DNA from: Paeniroseomonas aquatica
Lineage (GTDB): Bacteria > Pseudomonadota > Alphaproteobacteria > Acetobacterales > Acetobacteraceae
DNA: 37,671 nucleotides
NCBI RefSeq assembly: GCF_030409335.1
Contig: NZ_JAUFPN010000108.1
Coordinates: 63,848-101,518, forward strand
Direction: 5' to 3'
Below are positions 9,001-14,569 of this stretch, in pieces. The position numbers were made by a program, and so were the translations under genes. The notes beneath the pieces were generated by a model. It did not search any database, was not told where the DNA came from, and saw only the letters and a program-made list of their open reading frames with translations. Position 1 is the stretch's first letter. Every line of letters begins with the position of its first letter.

Positions 9001-9205
9001 CGACCGGGATCGAGACGTAGCGTTCGATCTCCTCGGCCGACTGGCCGGGGTTCTGGGTGATGATGACGACCTGCGGCGGGACCGGGTCCGGATAGGCCTC
9101 GATGTTGAGCTTGGTGAAGGCCACCAGCCCGACCACGATGAAGGTGAAGAACAGCAGGATGACCAGCGGCCGGCGCTGCAGGGAGAAGGCGACGATCTGG
9201 CGCAT
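6059..9205 (-). CDS. Heavy-metal efflux RND permease, CusA/CzcA family
   Basis: A 1048-residue inner-membrane proton/metal antiporter, the usual size for heavy-metal RND pumps. It opens with the family N-terminus QRRPLVILLFFTFIVVGLVAF and INIEAYPDP-type periplasmic start (LNIEAYPDPVPPQVVI). The TM4 proton-relay segment reads LDFGLLVDATVIMVENIYRHL, keeping the two aspartates and the glutamate of the CzcA/CusA signature. The later segment VMEGIIMLSHFNHLRLEGM and TDRMRPVFMTCFASFAGLLPMA near the C terminus also match. ATG 9205 has GGAAAGA upstream. The gene lies 165 bp after the adaptor and overlaps the channel gene by 4 bp. HME-RND pumps export Co, Zn, Cd, Ni, Cu or Ag; the metal is not determinable here. 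No metal-responsive regulator is adjacent. Confidence 0.93.
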   Translation of the reverse strand: MRQIVAFSLQRRPLVILLFFTFIVVGLVAFTKLNIEAYPDPVPPQVVIITQNPGQSAEEIERYVSIPVEVAMAGLPNLASVRSTSLFGLSDVRVQFNFNYTYDQALQQVLNRLGQLQGLPEGVQPQISPLSPIGEILRYRLIGPPGYSLADLKTLQEWVLDRTFKRVPGVVDVTSFGGLTKSYNVVVNLPRMAAMGLALPEVIKAVRAGNATVGAGTIRIGPQAAVVQGIGLIRGMDDLRNVVISAEGGVPVLLSDIATIEIGNQPRLGIAGQEQDDDVVLATVLMRRGEQTLPTIHGVQAEVARINAGGVLPPGVKIVTVYDREDLVKITTRTVVHNIIEGVILILIIQWLFLGDFRGALVVAATVPFAFLFAILLMMARGESANLLSLGALDFGLLVDATVIMVENIYRHLGLSRNPAHRYIAPTGSKELSGLSLTVLRAAGEVDKAIFFSALIIIAAFIPLFTLGGIEGRIFGPMSKTYAYAIIGALLATFTITPALAAALLKEDSRERDTLLVRALRWGHTRLYAVAMRARALCLMLAAGLFAASIFLMSLLGAEFLPTLEEGNLWVRASMPGTISLEEGNATVNRIRGVLLEFPEVITATSQQGRPDDGTDSAGFFNAEFFLPLKPPQQWTTAPNRDGLVHAMQARLSSQFVGVEFSYSQAISDNVQEAASGVKGANAVKVFGPELDIIARKAEEIRAVMAGVEGVADLAVFRSLGQPTVAVRIDRARAARYGLAIDDVNEVVQAAIGGREAGRLYEPGGDRNFPIVVRLDTPFRDSMESIGRIPVGGPRGATLADVADIHLVAGVSYIYREDASRYVPIRFSVRGRDPASTVAEAQEKVEAAVELPPGYRLDWVGEFRNLQEAIGRLLVVVPAALALILVLLYVQFNTLRETLLVFGIVPMSITGGIAALAVAGLNFSVPAAIGFLALFGITVMEGIIMLSHFNHLRLEGMPWRPALDQAGTDRMRPVFMTCFASFAGLLPMALATGIGADVQKPLALVVVGGIGLVPLFILVVFPAMIDLFGKPRSVRAAEAAALRGAVRA

Positions 9206-9370
9206 GCGGGTCTTTCCAGCGAACCCGGGGCCGAGGAAGCCCTGCGGCCGGGTGGTCTAACGTGCTCCGGACGAGGGCCCGGCCACCAGTCTCAGCTTGC
9301 AACCGGGCGCGGGGTCCGGCGACCCGCGGAACCTACCAGAGGTTGGGCTTCGCGGGGCGGGAAAGGCGCC

Positions 9371-10783
9371 TCAGTCGATCCGCGCCGCGCGGTCGATGAA
9401 GAGCGCGCCGCCGGTGACCACCCGGTCGCCCGGCTTCAGCCCCTCGGTCACCTCGACCATGTCGCCGGCCCGGATGCCCGGCGTGATGCGGCGGAGGATG
9501 AAGCGGTTGCCGTCGAGCGCCACCCAGACGCTGGCCTCGGCGCCGCGGTAGATGATGGCGTTCACCGGGACGCCGACGTTCTCCTGGCCGTCCCCGACCG
9601 CGATGCGGAAGGTGGCGAACATCTCGGGCTTCAGCAGGTGCTCGGGGTCCTGCACCTCGGCGCGGACGGTGAGGCGGCGGGTGGCGGCGTCGAGCCCGGC
9701 GCCGATGGTGGCGATGCGGGCATCGAAGGTCCGGCCCGGCAGGGCGCCGACGCTGACCTCGACCGGCTGGCCGAGCTTGATCATCGGCGCGTCCATCTCC
9801 CGCACCGCGGCGACCAGCCAGACGGTGGAGAGGTCGGCGATGGTGAAGACCGGGTCGGTGGCGCCGGTGCTCAGCCACTGGCCGGGGCCGACCCGGCGCT
9901 GCACCACGGTGCCGCCCATCGGCGCGGTGACCGGCACCACCGCATCGACCATGCGGCTCTGCTCGATCCGGGCGATCTGCTCGGCCGAGCGGCCGAGCAC
10001 CCGCAGCTTGTCCCGCGCCGCGGCCAGCGTCGCCTCGGCGCTCCGCTGGTCGGCGACGGCGGCGGCGGTCGCGACGCGCGCCTGCTCGACCTCCCGCTGG
10101 GAGGTGGCGCGGGCGGAGAAGAGGCTGTTCTGCCGGGCTTCCTCGCGGCGGGCCTGGTCCAGCGCGCCGCGGGCCTTGTTGGCGGCGTCGGCGGCCGAGA
10201 GCAGGTCGTTGGCGGCGCCGGCGAGGTCGGTGGTCTCGACCTCGAACAGCGTCCCGCCGGGGGCCAGGGTATCGCCCAGCCGGGCGTTCACCTTCACCAC
10301 GCGGCCGTTGTAGGGGGTGAAGACCGGGGTCGAGCGGTCCTCGTTGTAGGCGATGCGGCCTTCGGCCACGCGCTCGGCGCGGAAGCCGCGGGACTGCATC
10401 TCCTCGATCCGCAGCGCCCGCATCTCCGTGTCGGAGAGGCGGAACTCGCCCTGGGACAGCGGCTCGGGCTGGCTGGCGGCCGGGGAGGTGGGGATGGCCA
10501 GCGCCGCCTGGCGGTGCTGGCCGTACAGGTAGTAGCCGCCGCCGCCGAGGGCCGCGACCAGGCCGAGCGTCACCCACAGCCAGACCCGGCGCGGCGCCGG
10601 CGGCTCCGGATGGCCGGCGGGGCCGCCCGCGGGCGCGGGGGCCGGAGGCACCGGCCCCGGCAGGCCGGGATGCGCCAGTCCCGGTCCCGGCAGGGTGATC
10701 GGATCCGCCGCGGGCCCCATCCGGTCCGGATGCGTCCCCTGGCGGTCGTTCCCCATGGCGGGCGGCAGATGCGTTGCGTTCAT
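9371..10783 (-). CDS. RND efflux periplasmic adaptor (HlyD/CusB family)
   Basis: A 470-residue membrane-fusion protein linking the RND pump to the TolC-type channel. Residues 1-66 form an unusual cytoplasmic head rich in Pro, Gly and His. A single membrane anchor follows (VWLWVTLGLVAALGGGGYYL, about 68-87). Then come the barrel-sandwich half VFTPYNGRVVKVNARLGDTLAPGG, a long alpha hairpin with Ala/Arg-rich heptads (about 210-270), the second lipoyl half VTAPMGGTVVQRRVGPGQWL and beta-barrel domains ending GDRVVTGGALFIDR. First gene of the operon, so its 5' region 10784-10941 should hold the promoter. An internal ATG at codon 10 (MGNDRQG) is an alternative start. Not clearly CusB: no CusF-like domain or Met cluster is seen. 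Confidence 0.9.
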   Translation of the reverse strand: MNATHLPPAMGNDRQGTHPDRMGPAADPITLPGPGLAHPGLPGPVPPAPAPAGGPAGHPEPPAPRRVWLWVTLGLVAALGGGGYYLYGQHRQAALAIPTSPAASQPEPLSQGEFRLSDTEMRALRIEEMQSRGFRAERVAEGRIAYNEDRSTPVFTPYNGRVVKVNARLGDTLAPGGTLFEVETTDLAGAANDLLSAADAANKARGALDQARREEARQNSLFSARATSQREVEQARVATAAAVADQRSAEATLAAARDKLRVLGRSAEQIARIEQSRMVDAVVPVTAPMGGTVVQRRVGPGQWLSTGATDPVFTIADLSTVWLVAAVREMDAPMIKLGQPVEVSVGALPGRTFDARIATIGAGLDAATRRLTVRAEVQDPEHLLKPEMFATFRIAVGDGQENVGVPVNAIIYRGAEASVWVALDGNRFILRRITPGIRAGDMVEVTEGLKPGDRVVTGGALFIDRAARID

Positions 10784-10806
10784 GCTGGTTCCGGACTGGC
10801 CGAGCG

Positions 10807-10840
10807 GCGCGCATCGGGCAGGAGTTCCCCCGATGCGCGC
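10807..10840 (-). promoter_or_regulatory. Perfect 12-bp inverted repeat in the leader of the metal-efflux operon
   Basis: GCGCGCATCGGG (10807-10818) is repeated in inverted form as CCCGATGCGCGC (10829-10840) around a 10-base loop. It ends 24 bp upstream of the adaptor ATG. In RNA it would form a strong leader hairpin; as DNA it could be a repressor site. It also lies 100 bp downstream of the TPP-enzyme stop on the same strand and could terminate that transcript, though no T-run follows. A CCTGAAA tandem pair (10873-10886) lies farther upstream in the only A/T-richer part of this gap. Confidence 0.6.
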
Positions 10841-10941
10841 ACTGTAGGGTGCGGGCGATTGCAGTGACCCTGCCTGAAACCTGAAACCTCGGAAATCTAT
10901 TTCCTTTTCCAGTGTCTCAGCCGGCGATAATCCGGCCCCGG

Positions 10942-12486
10942 CTAGATCATCAATTCGATCAGGAACGGCCCGGGACGCGCCACGCTCTGGGCCAGCAGGT
11001 CGCCGCAGGCCTCGAGCGTGCTGGCCTGCGCCGCCTCCACGCCCATGCTGTTGGCGAGCTTCACCCAGCTGATGTCGGGGTTGCCGAGGTCGAGCATGTC
11101 GAGCGCCGTCCGCCCCGGATTGGCCCCCACGTTGCGGTATTCTCCGAGCAATATCTGGTACTTGCGGTTGGACAGCAGAATGGTGGTGACCGGCAGCTTC
11201 TCCCGCGCCTGGGTCCAGAGCCCCTGCACGGTGTACATCGCGCTGCCGTCGGCCTGCAGCGCGATCACCCGCCGGCCGGCCCCCGCGACCGCGGCGCCGA
11301 TGGCCACCGGTATGCCGTAGCCGATGGCGCCGCCGCAGTTCTGCAACCAGTCATGGGCAGGCGCCGCATAGGTTTCGGGAAAGAAACCTCGCCCATATGT
11401 GACGGACTCATCCACGATGATGCTGTGCTCCGGCATCAGCGCGGCGACGGTGCGGGCCAAGCCCTCCGGGCTCAGCGCGCCGCGCGGGGCTTCCGGGCGG
11501 GGGCCGGCGGCGGCGATGGTGGCGGGCGGGGCGCCCAGCTCGTCGGCCAGCGCCCGCAGCGCCGCCTCGGCATCCTGCTCCAGCCGGGCCAGCACGTGCA
11601 GTTCGGCGTCCGCCGGCTGCAGCCGGCTCGGCTTGCCGGGGTAGCCGAAGAAGCCGATCGGCTCCTTGGCATTGACCAGCACGAGGTGCCGCACGTCGGC
11701 CAGGGCGGCGAGCGCCTGGTCCACCACATAGGGCACCCGGTCGAGCGGCAGGCGGCCCTGGCCGCGGGCGGTGCGGGCATTGGAGCCCTCGGCCAGCAGG
11801 CGGCAGCCGGTGGCGGCGGCGATGCGGTTGGCCTGGATCTGGGCGCCCTCCCGCAGCGCCATGCCGCCGAGGAGCAGCATCACGCCCTTGCCGCGGCTCT
11901 CGCGCAGGATGCGGGCGACGCCCTTGACCTGGTGCGGGTCGGCCAGCGGCACGGCGGGCACCGGCAGCGGCGCGGCGACCACGCCGCCCTCGTTCCAGGA
12001 GCTGTCGGAGGGCAGGATCAGCGTCGCCACCTGGCCGGGCGCGGTGCGGGCGGCCTGGATGGCGCCGGCGGCATCGGCCCCGACATCCTCGGCGCGGGAG
12101 GAGGTGCGGACCCAGGCGGAGACGCCGCGGGCCCAGCCCTCGGTATCCGCGGTCAGCGGCGCATCGAAGGGCCGGTGGTAGACCGCCTGGTCGCCGACGA
12201 TGTTGACGATGCCGGACCGCGCCCGGCGGGCGTCGTGCAGCCCGGCGAGGCCGTTGGCCAGGCCCGGGCCGCAATGGAGCAGGGTGGAGGCGGGCTTGTC
12301 GGCCATGCGCCAGTAGCCGTCGGCGGCGCCGGTGACCACGTTCTCCTGCAGGCCGAGGATGCAGCGCATGCCGGGGATGCGGTCGAGGGCGGCGACGAAA
12401 TGCATCTCGCTGGTGCCGGGGTTGGAGAAGCAGACATCGACGCCGCCCTTGAGCAGCGTGTTCACCAGACTTTCGGCACCGTTCAC
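10942..12486 (-). CDS. Thiamine-diphosphate-dependent enzyme, acetolactate synthase large-subunit-like
   Basis: A 514-residue decarboxylase/ligase-type TPP enzyme. The N-terminal Pyr domain contains the activating glutamate E48 in GLQENVVTGAADGY, preceded by FSNPGTSEMHFVAALD. The central domain (about 185-310) is followed by the C-terminal PP domain with GAIGYGIPVAIGAAVAG. The Mg/TPP motif appears as QADGSAMYTVQGLWTQARE ending in LLSNRKYQIL. The usual first Gly of GDGS is Ala. I recall that a subgroup annotated as acetolactate synthase (PRK07586-like) has ADGSAMYT, so this is probably normal. No small regulatory subunit is adjacent, so a catabolic 2-oxoacid decarboxylase (benzoylformate-decarboxylase-like) is as likely as branched-chain amino-acid synthesis. 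Divergent from the membrane protein at 12610. Confidence 0.85.
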   Translation of the reverse strand: MNGAESLVNTLLKGGVDVCFSNPGTSEMHFVAALDRIPGMRCILGLQENVVTGAADGYWRMADKPASTLLHCGPGLANGLAGLHDARRARSGIVNIVGDQAVYHRPFDAPLTADTEGWARGVSAWVRTSSRAEDVGADAAGAIQAARTAPGQVATLILPSDSSWNEGGVVAAPLPVPAVPLADPHQVKGVARILRESRGKGVMLLLGGMALREGAQIQANRIAAATGCRLLAEGSNARTARGQGRLPLDRVPYVVDQALAALADVRHLVLVNAKEPIGFFGYPGKPSRLQPADAELHVLARLEQDAEAALRALADELGAPPATIAAAGPRPEAPRGALSPEGLARTVAALMPEHSIIVDESVTYGRGFFPETYAAPAHDWLQNCGGAIGYGIPVAIGAAVAGAGRRVIALQADGSAMYTVQGLWTQAREKLPVTTILLSNRKYQILLGEYRNVGANPGRTALDMLDLGNPDISWVKLANSMGVEAAQASTLEACGDLLAQSVARPGPFLIELMI

Positions 12487-12609
12487 GGCAGGGTTTCCTT
12501 CCCAAAAGGGGTAGTCTCAGCGGCGCAAGGTGCGCGGGACCGGGCGGCTGGGCAAGAGCGGCGGGATGCCGCTGGCGCCCGGGGCGCGGGCCGGGCTAGC
12601 TTCCGGCGC

Positions 12610-13050
12610 ATGATCAGAATAATCACCTTCGGTTTCCTCGCCGGCTTCGTCTCGGTCCTGGTCTTCCACCAGGGCACCGCCTTCCTGATGTACGCCTTCG
12701 GCAACGACGTCCCCGCCGTGGTGAGTTTCTTCGGCCGCACCAACGCGCCCTTCGCCATGACCCCGACCCGGCCGCTCGGCGTGCCGCTGGTCGGCTCCCA
12801 GGCCTTCTGGGGCGGCGTCTGGGGCATCGTGCTGGCGCTGATCCTGGTCAAGCTGCGGCCGCCGGCCCTGCTGTCCGGCTTCGTCTTCGGCGCGCTGGCG
12901 CTGACCGCCGTGGCGGTGACGCTGGTGCCGGCGCTGAAGGGCCTGCCGGGCTGGAGCGGCGCCATTCCCTGGCGCGGCCTGCTCTACAACGGCGCCTGGG
13001 GCTGGGGCGTGGCGCTGATGCTGCTCGCGCCGCTCGGGCTGCGGCGCTGA
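12610..13050 (+). CDS. Small four-helix integral membrane protein of unknown function
   Basis: A 146-residue protein with four predicted membrane segments: IITFGFLAGFVSVLVFHQGT (about 4-23), AFWGGVWGIVLALILV (60-76), LLSGFVFGALALTAVAVTLV (83-102) and a last span ending WGVALMLLAPLGL (about 128-143). I recognise only a general resemblance to hypothetical membrane proteins common in Acetobacteraceae and rhizobia; no function is known to me. The ATG at 12610 opens directly with the first span, with no strong ribosome site. The gene lies divergent to the TPP enzyme (123 bp gap) and 32 bp before the binding-protein gene, so the two may share a transcript. Confidence 0.75.
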   Translation: MIRIITFGFLAGFVSVLVFHQGTAFLMYAFGNDVPAVVSFFGRTNAPFAMTPTRPLGVPLVGSQAFWGGVWGIVLALILVKLRPPALLSGFVFGALALTAVAVTLVPALKGLPGWSGAIPWRGLLYNGAWGWGVALMLLAPLGLRR

Positions 13051-13082
13051 GCCGGCCGGCCGGCTGAAGGGAGGCGGTCGCC

Positions 13083-14111
13083 ATGGGAGTGCAGCGCTTC
13101 ATCGTCTCGCGCCGCGCGGCGCTCGGCCTGGCCGGCGGGCCGCTGCTGGTCGCGGCCGGCCCGGTGCGGGCGCAGCCGCGGCTCGACCGGGTCAGCTTCG
13201 TCACCAACTGGCGCGCCCAGGCCGAGCACGGCGGCTTCTACCAGGCGCAGGCGGCGGGGCTCTACCGGGCGGCGGGGCTCGAGGTCGAGCTGCGCTCGGG
13301 CGGGCCGCAGATCAACCCGGCGCAGCTGCTGATCGGCGGCCGGGTCGACATGGCCATGGGCAACGGCCTCGCGGCGCTGGGCTTCGTCCGGGAGGGCATC
13401 CCCTTCCTCTGCATCGGCGCGATCTTCCAGAAGGACCCGGTGGTGCTGATCGGCCACCCCGGCACCGGCATCGACGGCTTCGCCTCGCTCAAGGGCCGGC
13501 CGGTGCTGATCAGCGCCGAGCCGCGCGTCACCTGGTGGCCCTTCGTGCGGCAGCGCTACGGGCTGAGCGACGACCAGGTGCGGCCCTATACCTTCAGCCT
13601 GGCGCCCTTCCTGGCGGACAGGCGGGTGGTCCAGCAGGGCTACCTCGGCAGCGAGCCCTTCTCGATCCGCGAGCAAGGGGTCGAGCCGGTGCTGCTGCTG
13701 GTGCACGACAGCGGCTTCCAGGACTACGGCACCACCATCAGCATCGGCCGGGCGACCCTGGCGGCGAAGCGCGAGGTGATCCAGCGCTTCGTCGAGGCCA
13801 GCCTCGCCGGCTGGGACCAGTACCTGAAGGGCCCGGCCGGCGGCTTCGACACCGCGCCGGCGAACCGGCTGATCCGGGCGCAGAACCCGGAGATGGGCGA
13901 TGCGCTGCTCGCCTACGGCACCCGCATGATGAACGAGCAGGGCATCGTGCGGTCCGGCGACGCGGCGACGCTCGGCATCGGGGCGATGACCGAGGCGCGC
14001 TGGGCGGCGCTGCACGCGGCGGCGGCGGAGGTCGGGATCGTGCCGGCGGCGATGGACTGGCGGCGGGCCTTCGACCTCTCCCTGGTGAATGCCGGGATCG
14101 GCCGGGGCTGA
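13083..14111 (+). CDS. ABC transporter substrate-binding protein, Thi5/NMT1/SsuA-like, Tat-exported
   Basis: A 342-residue periplasmic binding protein. The N-terminus VSRRAALGLAGGPLLVAAGPVRA carries a twin-arginine motif (SRRAAL) and a signal cleavage site after Ala near residue 31. The mature start VSFVTNWRAQAEHGGFYQAQAAGLY matches the ThiY/Thi5-like group, which binds pyrimidine precursors of thiamine; the broader superfamily also binds sulfonates, nitrate and aromatic compounds. ATG 13083 has GGGAGG 9 bases upstream. No permease or ATPase is adjacent; a matching pair starts 5.2 kb downstream (19324-20873) after two kinase genes. I saw no thiamine riboswitch upstream. Fold is certain; ligand is inference. 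Confidence 0.87.
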   Translation: MGVQRFIVSRRAALGLAGGPLLVAAGPVRAQPRLDRVSFVTNWRAQAEHGGFYQAQAAGLYRAAGLEVELRSGGPQINPAQLLIGGRVDMAMGNGLAALGFVREGIPFLCIGAIFQKDPVVLIGHPGTGIDGFASLKGRPVLISAEPRVTWWPFVRQRYGLSDDQVRPYTFSLAPFLADRRVVQQGYLGSEPFSIREQGVEPVLLLVHDSGFQDYGTTISIGRATLAAKREVIQRFVEASLAGWDQYLKGPAGGFDTAPANRLIRAQNPEMGDALLAYGTRMMNEQGIVRSGDAATLGIGAMTEARWAALHAAAAEVGIVPAAMDWRRAFDLSLVNAGIGRG

Positions 14112-14120
14112 GGCGGCCCA

Positions 14121-14180
14121 ACTTCGCTCAATTCCCCTCAATTCGGCTCAATTCCGCTCAATTCGCCTCAATCTCCCTCA
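14121..14180. repeat. Six tandem 10-bp units, consensus ATTCNNCTCA
   Basis: Immediately after the binding-protein stop the sequence runs with an exact 10-bp period. Units at 14131, 14141, 14151 and 14161 match ATTCNNCTCA perfectly, and the first (14121) and last (14171) are degenerate copies. Only positions 5-6 vary (CC, GG, CG, GC). The period equals about one helical turn, so the repeated element faces the same side of the DNA. It lies 40 bp before the AbrB-type gene's promoter. No protein-coding role: the period is not a multiple of three and no gene covers it. Confidence 0.85.
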
Positions 14181-14219
14181 GGCCGCGGCGGCGAAGCCCT
14201 TGATCCTCCTCGGTTTGGC

Positions 14220-14248
14220 TTGACAAATTTAGGAATTTAGTCTTTTAT
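14220..14248 (+). promoter_or_regulatory. Near-consensus sigma-70 promoter of the AbrB-type gene
   Basis: TTGACA (14220-14225) and TTTTAT (14243-14248) are separated by exactly 17 bp. This is the best housekeeping-type promoter I can see in the window and sits in its most A/T-rich stretch. The predicted start of transcription is about 14255, some 30 bases before the ATG at 14284. Confidence 0.75.
14225..14240. promoter_or_regulatory. Candidate operator between -35 and -10 (AAATT-N4-AATTT)
   Basis: The promoter spacer contains the inverted repeat AAATT (14225-14229) TAGG AATTT (14234-14238). It also contains the direct repeat ATTTAG (14227-14232 and 14235-14240), period 8. AbrB/MazE-type proteins commonly repress their own promoters at A/T-rich repeats, so this is a likely autoregulatory site. 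Confidence 0.5.
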
Positions 14249-14283
14249 GCCGCCGCCGGCGGGGTCCGGCCAGGGAGCGGCGC

Positions 14284-14520
14284 ATGATGATCCGGATTTC
14301 GCCCCAGTGGCAGCTCACCATCCCCAAGGCCTATCGCCAGCACCTCGGCACCGCCGGCTGGCTCGAGGCCCAGGTCGAGCAGGGCGCGATGGTGCTGCGG
14401 CCGGTCATCGCCCCCTCCGCCGCCTGGGTCGAGGACCGCTTCGCGCCCGAGGGCATCACCCGCGAGGTGCTGTGGGAGGCGATGCGGCTGATCGAGAGCC
14501 GGCGCCAGCGTTCCCGTTGA
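14284..14520 (+). CDS. AbrB/MazE/SpoVT-type DNA-binding protein, no toxin partner
   Basis: A 78-residue protein whose N-terminal half is a swapped-hairpin AbrB domain: MIRISPQWQLTIPKAYRQHLG at residues 2-22 is the diagnostic strand-turn-strand, followed by VEQGAMVLRPV (about 35-45). The C-terminal part, TREVLWEAMRLIESRRQRSR, is a helix with a basic end, like the toxin-binding tail of MazE/VapB antitoxins. No VapC or MazF gene follows; the next gene is a kinase on the other strand. It could be a solitary regulator or the survivor of a lost toxin-antitoxin pair. Two adjacent ATGs (14284, 14287) are possible starts; AGGGA lies 8-12 bases upstream. A dedicated strong promoter precedes it. Confidence 0.8.
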   Translation: MMIRISPQWQLTIPKAYRQHLGTAGWLEAQVEQGAMVLRPVIAPSAAWVEDRFAPEGITREVLWEAMRLIESRRQRSR

Positions 14521-14569
14521 TTATTTTCCTATAACAGGCGCCGGGCCGGAGCGCCAGCGGATTCGGCGC

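Noticed and set aside
4512-9302. A 1596-codon frame on the minus strand that reads through the RND gene into the TolC-type protein
   Set aside because: Only the last 516 codons (6062 to 4512) encode a protein; the upstream part is an out-of-frame reading of the RND gene.
5942-10867. A 1641-codon open frame on the plus strand
   Set aside because: It lies antisense to the TolC-type, RND and adaptor genes, is composed of His/Asp/Gln/Arg-rich text with no family motif, and is the expected mirror of GC-rich codons.
13051-13082. Thiamine riboswitch upstream of the Thi5-like binding protein
   Set aside because: The 32-bp gap is too short and contains only a GGCCGGCCGGC stretch and a ribosome site; no THI-box motifs are seen here or before 19324.
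14121-14180. CRISPR-like repeat array
   Set aside because: Units are 10 bp and contiguous, without spacers, and no cas genes are present.
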